A DNA stretch of 64,000 nucleotides, from the NCBI GenBank assembly GCA_019426215.1, contig CM033391.1, forward strand, positions 10,528,708 to 10,592,707, written 5' to 3'. This DNA is from Buddleja alternifolia (lineage: Eukaryota; Streptophyta; Magnoliopsida; Lamiales; Scrophulariaceae). Within the stretch, counting starts at the first letter, position 1; every line of letters begins with the position of its first letter. A program made the position numbers and the translations under genes. Positions 22,346 through 32,821 of the stretch are shown one piece after another. A model generated the notes under the pieces. It worked only from the letters and a program-made list of their open reading frames with translations. It was not told the origin of the DNA and made no database searches.

Positions 22346-23908
22346 ATGACAATCAACCCTATTTCAGTATTACTTGAAAAGAACATCCTTACTGGATCTA
22401 ACTATATGGACTGGCCAAGGAACTTGAAGATAGTCCTCAATATGGAGTCTTTGGGATTCGTATTGGACATTGATATTCCGGCGGCTCCTGCCAAAACACG
22501 TGATAGTCAAGAAGAGGTTGAGGCCCATGAGAAATGGTCAAAGATGAAGTCCGGGTGCATGATTACATGCTAGGCTCGATGATAAATGACCTGTAGAGGT
22601 CCCACGAGTAGATGACCAATGTGAGGGCCATCTTAACACACTTGGTCTAGCTTTATGGTGAGAATAATCGAACTGCACGATATGAGATGTCGAAAGAGCT
22701 CTTCGAAGGCAAAATGAGAGAAGGTGAGAAAATAGGGGATCATGTCATCAAGATGATCTCAGGGATCTAGAGATTGGAGGCTCTTAATTTCAATATGAAC
22801 TCACTAGTTCAGACTGATCTCATTTTATATGCTCTTCTTGATCCCTTTTCCTAATTTGTCATGACCTTCAACTATAATGAGATTGAGTGCAACTTAGCTG
22901 GACTAATGAGCAAACTGATTACTACACAATCTCAGTTGAAACCCAAGAAAAATAAAACTGCAATGATCATCTCTAATAGCCCCACAAAGCCCAAGAGCAA
23001 GAAAAAAAATGATCAAGAAGCAGTCTGGTTGGAGCTTAGGGTGGGGTCAGTAAGGGCAAGGGTAAGCTTCCTGTGGTTCATAAGAGTAAGGGGGCAAAGA
23101 AGGCAGATACGTGTCTGCACTGCTGTGAGCTAGGCCATTGGAAGAGGAACTGTTTAAATATGGGATGAGGTGAATCAGGTATAAAACTTTAAGTTTTTGA
23201 AATTAATTGTTCGATGAACTTTTTTCACTTCGTTAATTCTAGATTCTGGAGCTAGTGCTCACATCTGTTGTATGAATCAAGATTTGGAACTAAGTAGGAA
23301 GCTAGTTCGTGAGGAGGTGCAAATCACAGTAGGCAGTGGGCAGAGCGTCGCAGCTACTGGAATTTGATCTAACTCTTTACATTTACTTTCTGGACATTTA
23401 CTATTTTTGGATAATGTTTTAGTTTTACCCAAGGGCCTTAAAAACATAGTTTTCATCCATGTTTTAGTTAAACATGGTTATATTTTCCACATTATGACAA
23501 GTATTGTAACCATTATTATGGTAATAAATTAGTAGACTCTACTATTGTAAATGGATTATTTTATTTGATTGTCCAAATGAATGTGGTAGGCGAGATACTA
23601 ATCAAAGACATACTGATGAACACAAGATTCACAAGATGGAGAAAGATGGGCTCATAGACCATACGTGTGAATCTTATCTCATGGGCAAGATGGCTAGATC
23701 ACCCTTCACCTGGACTTTTTGAAAGGGACACGCAACTCTTAGGATTAATACATACTGACATTTGTGGGCCATTTAGAGAAGTGGCTTGTGGAGGTTTCCA
23801 CTACTTCATCACATTAACTAATGACTGATCTATAGGTTTGGTCTAGTGTATTTGATAAAGCATAAGTCTGAATCCTTTGGAAGGTTCAAGGAATTTGAGG
23901 CGTGTGTG
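22346..23908 (+). pseudogene. gag, protease and integrase start of element B (broken)
   Basis: The ATG at 22346 opens a gag nearly colinear with that of A (MTINPISVLLEKNILTGSNY). The frame is lost at 22573, and gag sequence resumes at about 22660-22930. A zinc knuckle is visible near 23115-23155, the protease motif LDSGASAHIC near 23235, a shortened pre-integrase zinc region near 23600-23700, and the first integrase block near 23750-23900. Stops and frameshifts are frequent. The sequence breaks off at about 23908 into LTR sequence, so no RT remains. Confidence 0.8.
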
Positions 23909-25146
23909 TACCTGGTTAGTTGTGATAGATGCGCGTGAACTTTAGACCTGAGGGATCATGTTGAAGATGTATTTGTGACATCAAGTTTGTCATTAGAGTA
24001 GTTAGACCCAATTCACTTTTTGGTGGAGTTAACATCGAAGTGCAACTTGATGGGCAAGTGGCGGTCTTAAGTGATCACTAAGATGGAATTTGTTTTTTCA
24101 TGAGTGAATGAGTATATGTCCTATGCCATCATGAATAAGTGAGATCAAAAGCTTTTGGCCAAAGCAATGGAACTACTTGTGTTGGACACAAAAATGAGCT
24201 CAGTGATCTCATCTTACTATGACTTAAGCATATGGTCAAGTCTTGTGAGTTTGACAAGAATATGACTCTCCCTTGACTGAGACATAAGAATTAAAGGTTT
24301 ATATACATATTAGATTCACAGCGGGAAAAGTTTAGAATGATCCTATCATTCTTTCTCTTTTTAGGCTACGATGTGGGTCACATGACTGGCTAGGTATTAT
24401 CCACATACTTTAGTTTCCTCCCATTGTTAATTGAGACGAACATAAAGAGTCTCGCATAAAGGATTTGCAAAGGAAAATAAAGTATAAGCTTGAGGGGCAT
24501 TTCAGGTATTTGATACCATCGTTTTATTAGATAAATCTAAAGAGATGAAATAATTAATTACTCATTGGACGAGTTAATTAATTTATTGGAGAAATAAGTT
24601 AATATATTAAATTATCACATTATTTAATTGATTAATTATTTATTAGTTAAATAATTAAATTAAATAATAGATCAAATAAAGACCAAAGTGGTGCACTAGC
24701 CCAGTGCTAGTCACGGCCCGAGGTGGACGTCCTCTTGGACGTCTACTGTGGTGTTTTTATGGGCTTTGGTAATTTACTTAATTGATAATCTTAAGAATAT
24801 AACCTAGCAAGCAATCTCATAATCTCATAAGCCTCCAAGCACAAAATACTCCCACAGTCTCTCTCTCTCCCTCACTCGCTCGCTCCTTCCTTCCCTCTCT
24901 CTAGCCGTATTCAAGGAGAAAAGAAGAAGAGCTTTCCGACTGCTTTTCTTGTGTGGTGATTTAGAGGCAGTGACATTTTTGCAGCTTGACCCTGAAATTC
25001 AGAGCAGTCTCAGATTTTACAGTAACGAGAATTTCTCCAACCACTTAATTACAAGAGGTTTGGTTTTCTGGTTTATGATTTGAATATGCGAAACGGAGAT
25101 GGCCACTTGGGATTTTATTCTTCCACTGCGTTTCTATCGTGTTTCT

Positions 25147-25148
<2 letters not shown>
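23909..25148 (+). repeat. 3' LTR of element B, left end missing
   Basis: Begins within the LTR at the block GTTAGTTGTGATAGATGCGCG, which matches 18470 and 6705. It runs through the same ATTAAT-rich middle, then a CT-rich leader-like region (24855-24905) to about 25148, where an (AT)n tract (25150-25177) begins. The right end was probably TTTCTC followed by slippage of the AT tract. Confidence 0.65.
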
Positions 25149-25177
<29 letters not shown>

Positions 25178-26406
25178 GGTCATAAATGTTATTTATTGTA
25201 GATTAAAATGATAAATCCTGTGCCAAACTACTATCTATTTATATGATCATAAATATTATTTATAACCTCTCATGCAAACTAATTACGCTTTGTATTTTGA
25301 AACATTATTTATGTAACTTCTCTATTGCTGTTTTACTTAATGCAACTTAAATACTTTTGTTCATTTTACTGTGAAGGCTTATGGGGTAACTCTTTAACCC
25401 AATAACAAGGGCAAATAAAATTGTGAAAAATAATCTCCGGTTCAACTAGTGTAATTAGATTTACATTGTAACATTAATTCTAAATTAATGAACAATTTAA
25501 GCAAGGATGAAAAAGTTTATAAGTTGCAACTTGCATGTTGAGATGGATGCATCCATATAATCCCTTTATTTATATATTTGAATATCCAACAACAACAAAA
25601 AAAGTATAACGTCATGTCACTCAATTTTCAATTACGCGTTATGCTGAATCTTCTACAACTATGATGCTATCAACTATTATTTGCAGGAAGTTTTACAACT
25701 TCAGAAACACACAACATTTGGCATGCTAATGTATATTTACTAAATAATCTTTTTAATTAATAAACTAAATTGTTTCCTACATATCAAATTTGTCAAGTTG
25801 ACTCGTACATTCGACAAATTAAACATCAATCTCGGATGATGGGAGGCATTTTAAATTTTTGATTTGTTATTAAATAGAAAAAGTAGGTAAGTTGGGGCGC
25901 GCAAGTGGGTATTTATAAATTCATCAACATCAAAAGGAGTGGGTCAAAATAATGCTAGTGCGGCAGCCAAAATTTTGTCACGTTATTAATGTCTCAATCT
26001 ATAAATTATTATTAGCAAAACTAAAAATGTCTCTTTCTATAAATATTTTGTCCATTTGGTGAAAGCTAGCTGCTTCAACTCTTTGCTGGATGCCAAGAAT
26101 TTTACACTTTTGAAATCCAAATAAAGGGTGCTAATGAGTTCTAGTTTTACTGATATTATCAAAGTTATTAGGAGTCTTAAGTTATATTCTCACTACCGTG
26201 TGAGTTTTTATTTATTTTCTTACTAATTGTTAGTTAATTATAAATTGTCATTAATTGTTTTCGTTTGAATGATAATTAATAATCATAATATTGATAAATG
26301 TAACTGATTACTTAAAGGAAATCAAAATAGAGAATCACTTTCCATTTCGAATTATCGTTCAATAGGTTGGGCGTTCACATTAATTAAGCGTGAATTATAG
26401 GCAGCA
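25149..26406. other. AT-rich intergenic DNA
   Basis: Starts with an (AT)n microsatellite. No gene, element end or RNA gene is recognised in the rest. Confidence 0.5.
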
Positions 26407-27154
26407 TGATTGGTGGGTATTAGATTTTTCTTTTTCAGAAAAAAAAAATGGATATTGTATTAATTAGTGAAGGGAATTTATATCACATAGATATAAAATA
26501 AGGATATTGTATTAATTAGTGAAGGGAATTTATATCACATAGATATAAAATAAAAATTGAATCGACTTACCTATTAAATGCAGCGGAAATTCATTGATCC
26601 ATATGTTCAGAATATAATTCGTCTACAAGCCATCTTGATTGAATCACAGACATGTCTTCACCTTACTCGCTGTGGTGGATCATCTGCCATAGCAATCCAC
26701 TTGTATATGCACACTGTAAATTCATGGAGACTTGGTGATTCTCCAAAAAGGGATTGAAAGAGAACATGTTTTAGAAGAGAGAACAAAGAGAGATTTTTGG
26801 GAGAGAATAATCATTTAGTTCTGATATGTGGAAAGATATATCTTATTTAAAGATATATTTTTCTATCACACTAGGACTCCTATTCCAACCACAATTGGAA
26901 TATTTCTAGTTCAATCCAAATATAAATGTTAATTGGATCAAGGGTCCAAACCTGACCCAATTTCATACAATTAGAAATTTGCATGTTCACAAATTCAACC
27001 TTAAGAGGAGAGAGAATATGAAGATTTTCTCAATGATGTGCTAAATTTTTTTTAGCAATTTGATTATCTAAACGTCTAATAAATAAAACAGAAAAGAAAA
27101 GAAGAAATTCAAAATCAATGTAATAAAATATTTACATTTTTCATTTAACCAACA
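26407..27154 (-). mobile_element. Probable solo LTR, minus strand
   Basis: Read on the minus strand it starts TGTTGGTTAAATG at 27154 and has a CT-rich leader-like stretch. Near the end it has a block resembling other copia LTR ends (CCGCTGCATTTAATAGG), finishing near CCAATCA at 26407. No flanking duplication was found, so the right edge on the plus strand is firmer than the left. It contains a perfect 52-bp tandem duplication. Confidence 0.4.
26450..26553. repeat. Perfect tandem duplication, 2 x 52 bp
   Basis: Units 26450-26501 and 26502-26553 are identical, beginning GGATATTGTATTAATTAG. They lie inside the probable minus-strand LTR. Confidence 0.95.
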
Positions 27155-27185
27155 GTGACGGAGACAGGGGATTGATGGTGGCAAC

Positions 27186-27690
27186 CTAGGTTGTACGGGT
27201 GCGGATACGGGGATATGGATACGGATACGACACGATACGAGAACGGCGATACGAATTTTTCAAAATTTTAGGATACGACACGCCAAGGATACGTGCATAT
27301 ATATGTATGTATAATATGTAAAAATAAATTGATTCGATAAATTCATTGATATAAATAAAATTTTGTCTAATTCTGTAAATTTCTTTGTCATGTATTTAAC
27401 TTTTATGTGTTCATTTTTAACAAAAGACCAAAAATACTATCTCTTTTCCTATTTGAGTCCAAAGTGTATTGTAAAATATTTTTAAAAAATACTCTATCTG
27501 GTATCTAAAACGTGTCGGATACTTCAAGTTTTGTGTCGAATAGGGTATCCAGAATTTTCTCTTTTCTTTTTATTTTTGCACACTTCAAAAATGGTCCAGA
27601 CACGGTATCCGAGAGTATCCGTGCCGGATACGGGCACGATACGGATACAATACTGCACGGGGTCGATTTTAAGAGTATCAGTGCATCATA
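27186..27690. mobile_element. 505-bp non-autonomous element with a 9-bp target duplication
   Basis: GGTGGCAAC occurs at 27177-27185 and again at 27691-27699, exactly flanking an insert rich in GGATACG and its complement CGTATCC near both ends. Removing the insert leaves a smooth host sequence. A 9-bp TSD suggests the Mutator superfamily, but I do not see clean long terminal inverted repeats, so the class is tentative. The middle is AT-rich and non-coding. Confidence 0.65.
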
Positions 27691-27931
27691 GGTGGCAACT
27701 GACTCCCATCAACTTATAAAAATATCATTTTTACCCTATAAAATTTGTATATTTAGAAATTTGTTCCCCCAAAACTAAAAAATATGAAGATTTAAATTTT
27801 TTTTTTGTTCATGTTCGCCCCTTATACCAAATATCCTGGTTTTGTCCCTGTTTACCGATATTTAATCTCAAGTGATACTTTAAGATGCATTCAAAAATTG
27901 ACTTGGAAAGTACAAACATATATATGGAAAA

Positions 27932-28710
27932 TGGTATTGGATCTCAAAAATTCACTATTGAGGTTCCACTTATATTCTTCTCTCAACAAAATGACAAGAA
28001 TACCCATTTTTAATTAATAATCAACCTTTTTACTTTTTTTCCCCACCATTTAAACAATCATACTAATAAATTCCTCTTATGCCTAGTCTATATCAAAATT
28101 AAAACATTTCTTTACTTTATCTTTAAAATCATGTCAAAATAATATATTTATAAATAAAATAATATTGTAAAATAATTTTTTTAATCGTTAAAAGCATAAA
28201 ACATATACTTATGTTCAAGCATAAAATTATTCATCAAGATCGATTAAAGAACAAATTTTTTTTTAATAAAAATCATGTTTTATTTTAATCTTTTATGTAT
28301 TCGAATTCATGTTGTATAAAAAGTCACTAACTACTTTTAAAATTATAGCTTTTTTGTTTGATAGAAGAGCATGATTTATGTTATTTTTGTGCATTATTGT
28401 TTGAAAAAATTAAACTTATTGCTTGAACAAATACTAGATAAAGACAAAATTGAGTGAATCGGTAAATGAGTAGAGTGAATTCATTAAAACTGAGATTCAA
28501 TTTTTTTTTCTTATTTGTTCATATAATAATTGTTATTTTTAAATTTTACATATTATTACTTTGTTTTATCGATGCTGCTTTACATTTTAATTACTTGTTT
28601 CATTTTTGCTGAATAATATTTTTATTAATTGACTTAGATTTAAAATAGTGAAAAAAACACCTATCACATGATAATAGTTTTGTTTTGATTGCATTGGAGA
28701 AGTTTTAAAA
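27932..28710. repeat. Dispersed repeat, copy 2 (about 780 bp)
   Basis: Same-orientation, diverged copy of 7928-8735 (see that entry). Both copies are AT-rich and non-coding. Confidence 0.6.
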
Positions 28711-29160
28711 TTCAAGGATAATCTTGTCATATTTAATCATAAAAATCAAAGTCGGAGCTTTTTTAGTAATTTATGGACAACCAACATCATTACCCTATAT
28801 ATATATATTATCTGTTTTGTAATGATTAGATGGGAAATGGATCATTTTGGTAATGAAATTAAAGTATTGAGCATTAGTTTTATTTTGGGAGAAGAAAAGC
28901 GTCTTGGTAGAAATAAACCAAATAAAGCGTTCCAATACGAGTTTTGCCCACCCATCCAGTTAGTGTGTTAAAAGGCTTTAAGAAGTGGATCCTTAAAAGA
29001 GTATAGACCAAAAAGCCCAAGCTTCTAACTCTTTATCCAACATTTATGCTGGATGCTTTATTGGGCCGGAATGTTTATGGACCTAGAACCTTTTTGTGTG
29101 TTTGGTCACTTTTTCTTGCAGAAAAGAAAAAGAAGAATTGATTAATTTTATCCTACCCAA
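28711..29160. other. Intergenic DNA, nothing recognised
   Basis: AT-rich with a short (TA)n at about 28795-28808. No coding sequence or element ends are seen. The last 25 bases look like the left target-site copy of the SINE that follows. Confidence 0.5.
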
Positions 29161-29350
29161 GGTTTTTTAGCCTAGTGATATCAACTTTCATTTTCATACG
29201 AGAGGCTCTAGGTTCAATTCCAGACAGTTACAAGTTATGACTTTTCTCTCCTTATTTGGAGTTTTATAAGGTCTGTCTGGTCCATGATACATAAACCATC
29301 GGTCTGAGTTTGTCGGGTAAGGATTTCTCCTTCATCTAGAATTTTTTTTG
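29161..29350 (+). mobile_element. tRNA-derived SINE
   Basis: Polymerase III boxes are visible near the start: A-box-like TAGCCTAGTGAT (about 29168) and B-box GGTTCAATTCC (29211-29221), spaced as in a tRNA gene. The unit ends in a T-run at 29342-29349, as plant Au-like SINEs do. Flanks carry an imperfect duplication: AAGAAGAATTGATT with TATCCT before, and AAGAAGAGTTGATT with CATCCT after. The head would give an internal RNA polymerase III promoter. It is non-coding and would use LINE machinery to move. Confidence 0.65.
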
Positions 29351-29949
29351 AAAGAAGAGTTGATTCCATCCTGGATTGTATATCATTATTTGAAGTCTAG
29401 CTTAAATGATAAAATTGAGATCTCAAAACTCTAGATTTGGTAAAGAGGTATTGAACTGAATGCAATCTTTATGTGGATATTAGTCTAATCAATTGTAGTA
29501 TCTTTAATTTAATATATATGCGTTAATACGAGAATATTAATTTTACTTAACTAGTCTTTGTACTTGATAAACTAATTAAATGATTAATTGACTATTTTTC
29601 TCAAAATAAAAACAAAGACTATCTGATTAGAGGAGAAGTAAATATGACAAATTAACAAAAAAAAAAAAAAAACTGATGGACGACGAGAAGATAAAACCGA
29701 AATAAAAAAATAGTACAATGAAATTATTTTAAGTGGACCCGGACTTTCCACATCAAGGCCACAATTAAAGCGACGACTTTGCAAGCATCAAAACTAAAAA
29801 CCATCGTCGTTCGGCTAGCCCAACCCCATAAAGAAAAGGTAAAAACAAAATAGAAGACAGACGAAAAGCTCATCGAAGATTTGGGACGAAAAGATAAAAT
29901 AAAAAAAAAATAAGGAGACGAAATTATTTTATGTGGATCCTAGCATTCC
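29351..29949. other. Intergenic DNA with a diverged short duplication
   Basis: Two similar stretches, about 29683-29757 and 29882-29955, share GACGA(G/A)AAGATAAAA, GAAATTATTTTA and GTGGA(C/T)CC blocks. No gene is recognised; a long A-run lies at 29657-29672. Confidence 0.4.
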
Positions 29950-30197
29950 CACAAGTCGAAGAATCTTGATTAGGAACTAAGATACGACTTGTATGACATA
30001 TGTTTTGACAAAGAGTGTCAGTCGGACACTATAGAATAGTGGGAGCTTGTGCCATAGATTTATCAATGAAATTGATATATTCTAATACGACTAGTAATAA
30101 TCCGATCACATAGGTATTACTGTGACTATCAAAGATTGAATTACTGATCATAATAGTATGAGTAAACCTTAGACCCGAGGGGTCACGATCAACCTAA
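29950..30197 (+). repeat. Fragment of the LTR type nested in element B
   Basis: Aligns with 19115-19375: blocks ACGACTTGTATGACATATG, TGTCAGTCGGACACTAT, TAATCCGATCACAT and TAGTATG follow in the same order. Both ends are truncated. It shows that this LTR family had more than one copy here. Confidence 0.7.
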
Positions 30198-30223
30198 ATA
30201 AAATCACCACACATACATTTTCC

Positions 30224-31199
30224 AGTTAAAATTTTTATGTTAGATGTTTTGATGATGACAAAATAGAATATTATGTTAAACCTCAAAAGAATGTAAGTTT
30301 ATGCTTTCATTAGAATATTTGTATAATCGTTGAAAGTTTTCTTTTCGAATTGTATATGGCTAATTTTTTTTAGATTTTAGACTAAGTATTGGAAGCTTAA
30401 TCGTTGATAGTATTCTGAGTGAGTCTATTAAGATAAAGTTGAAAATCAGCGTCTGAAGTCAAAAGAAGATGAAATGGATCTAAGTGCTCAACAAGCGTTG
30501 AAAACCTTTCAGTATCTTGAATATGTGTCTAAGCAACAAGATTCACCGGAAATAAATCCAAAGTCAAGAGGGACTTAAATACGATTAATAACGGGCATTT
30601 ACTTCTAATGAGAATCAATTTCAAATGCATTTAATGCCTGATAAGAGCATTAAATGTGATAAGGACTATTGACATACCTACAAGTCTTTGTGATTGGACT
30701 GTCACAGTTTAAAATATGCCGCATCAATAGTTTGCAGCAGTTTTTCTGGGAGTAAGTACAGAAGTAAGTTCACTCGCTCAAGTGAAAGACACGCGCCTGC
30801 ACATTTATCCGACAGATACCTTTCCCAAGATTTGTCTATAAATAGGATTTTACGGCAAACCCTAGTTACACACGACACATACATTCAATCTTATTGAAGA
30901 TCTTGTTGATTAAAATTTTCAATTCCAAATACTTCCAAGAAATGCTCATAAACTCCATATCCTTAGGCTTTTCATAAATCCCAAAGAGGACTACCTATAT
31001 CTCAAACACCTTCCTTAGAGGAAACTCTCTTTACTATTGAGATATTCCAAGTTATTTGAACTTCCAAAATGAAACAAACCCTAGTGACAAAAACCCTCCA
31101 ACCCTTCATCTGTGTGAAGAAGAAAGTTGAAGATCAAGTACTATTTCTGGATGAAAGAAACTTGATAGTGAAGATATCTTAGAGAGTTGAAGTCTGTGT
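30224..31199 (+). repeat. Outer solo LTR of the Sirevirus-like family, left part
   Basis: Matches the first two thirds of the LTR of element C, including ATGTTAGATGTTTTGATGATGAC at the start and a TATAAATA box near 30836, but is clearly diverged. It stops at CTGTG (31195-31199), where element C begins, and continues at 48462. The two parts add up to about 1508 bp, the same as the intact LTR of C. No internal region adjoins it, so it was a solo LTR or an end of a lost element. Confidence 0.85.
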
Positions 31200-32709
31200 G
31201 TTAGGAAATTTCATGTTAGATGTTTTGATGATGACAAGATAGGATTCAATGTTAGACCCCAAAAATACAATGTAAGTTTCCGTTTTTCATAGAATGATGT
31301 ATAAGCGTTTGAATGTTGTAATTTATTATAGGCTTGTAATTTTTATCTTTGTAGAATTTAGACTAAGTCTTAAGCGAATCGCTAGTAGAATTCTAGGTGA
31401 GTCTATTAGAGAAGAAGTTGAAGACCAGCGTCTGAAGTCAACCGGAGATAAAGTTTTTCTTCTTAGCGTCTGTCAAACGCTAAAAGATCTCATTTCAGGA
31501 TTTATGGATCAGCGCTCGAAATCCCTCAAGCGACTTATGTCAGATTCACCTGAAATAAATCTTCAAGTCATGAAGGACTTAAATGCAATCATTCAACAGG
31601 CATTTATTTCCAACGGGAATTAAATTTAAAATGCATTAAATGCCTGATAAGAGCATTAAATGTAATAAGCCAATATGACTTGTGGACAAGCCATCTTTTG
31701 ACCAGACTGTCAGGAAAATTCAGAATTTCAGCTGCTCCCGTCCAATCGGCTTTAGCGAATTTTCAGAAATGTCAGAGAAAAGGTACACTCACGCGCCCCG
31801 TGAGAGGCACGCTCCTACATGTGTCCAACGGACAGATCCCAAGAAATTGCCTATAAATACCTTACCCCAACAAACGCTAAAAATATAAGATACGTACGAA
31901 AAAGAGAAGAAAAACTATTACAAAAAATCTTACACACATTTTCGGAGAAAAAGCTTAGAAACTCCATAGCCAAATCTTTCAAGCTTTTTAGCTACATTCC
32001 AACAGTCAAAAATATTTCAAACATCTTCCAAAGAAGAAACTCAAATTTCAACTGAGATATTCCAAGTTGTTTGATCTTTTCAAAAACAAACAAAACCCTA
32101 GTGACAAACCTCAACCTTTAATCTGAGTGGGAAAAGTTGACTGAACCCTTTCAGACAGTATTTCTGAGTGAGAGAAGCTTGAAGAAGACAATCTTCATTG
32201 GTGCTGAAATCTGTGTGATCAAGGAGCCCAAGATCATTTTCACCCTTTTACTATTGTGTAGAAGATTCTGTGTGACTCTTCGAAAATCATTCTAGTAAAT
32301 TCCTCCAAGTGAAAAAAGAGAAGAAGGACGTAGCTGAGATTACACCACCCAGTGAACCTTATATATCTTGTGTCATTTATTTTTATTTGTCTTATTATTA
32401 TTTTTATTACATCATTTATCTTTGAAAGAGACAAGTTAAAGTGCAAAGCGATTAAGTTGACTAAAAGAACACTAAAATTCATTTCCGCTGTGCTAATCCT
32501 GATTAAGCGATCTAAGCGTTGCCCTACTTTGGTAAACTGCTAAAATCACTGAGTCTAAGTTAACTTTTCTAAAGCTTTTGACCCAAGCGCTCAGTTATTC
32601 AAAGCGTTCAAACCTTTAAAGTGATACTAAATTTTTGAAGTCGAAAAAGACTTCAGGGTCTATTCAACCCCCTCTTCTAGACCCTTTCGTATGCCACTTG
32701 GGACCACCA
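31200..32709 (+). repeat. 5' LTR of element C, 1510 bp
   Basis: Ends GGGACCACCA two bases before the primer-binding site. Its first bases are TTTAGG where the 3' LTR has TGTTAGG, so the terminal TG appears damaged. The promoter TATAAATA is at 31852-31859, followed by a leader rich in CT and AAAACCCTAG blocks. The right third is dense in AAGCG motifs, and a short C-run lies before the end. Confidence 0.9.
31852..31859 (+). promoter_or_regulatory. TATA box of the element C LTR
   Basis: CCTATAAATACC is kept at the matching place in the other LTRs of the family (30836, 45790, 46451 and 59762 regions), so it is very probably the U3 core promoter driving genomic RNA. Confidence 0.75.
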
Positions 32710-32711
32710 AG

Positions 32712-32723
32712 TGGTATCAGAGC
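32712..32723 (+). promoter_or_regulatory. Primer-binding site of element C
   Basis: TGGTATCAGAGC, complementary to the 3' end of plant initiator methionine tRNA, lies two bases after the LTR end. Minus-strand DNA synthesis would start here. Confidence 0.92.
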
Positions 32724-32821
32724 GGTTGAAGTAGAAACCTAAGCGTTTCCGAGCGTAACTGCTTGTTCAGATCCGTTTTTTTTTATCGCTTTTAAAAATC
32801 TCTCTTTAAAAACATCTCATT

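Larger units (their letters stand above)
18028..25148 (+). mobile_element. Ty1/copia retrotransposon B, internally deleted, with a nested LTR
   Basis: It is a relative of element A. It consists of a 5' LTR (18028-18944 and 20511 to about 20870, split by a nested LTR), a leader like that of A (to 22345), gag, protease and the start of integrase (22346-23908), then directly a partial 3' LTR (23909-25148). The rest of integrase, RT, RNase H and the start of the 3' LTR are gone. The outer ends are uncertain: no target duplication was found, and the right end runs into an (AT)n tract. Confidence 0.7.

Noticed and set aside
25150..25177. AT dinucleotide tract (also 4772-4801 and 17150-17168)
   Set aside because: Ordinary microsatellites with no further structure.
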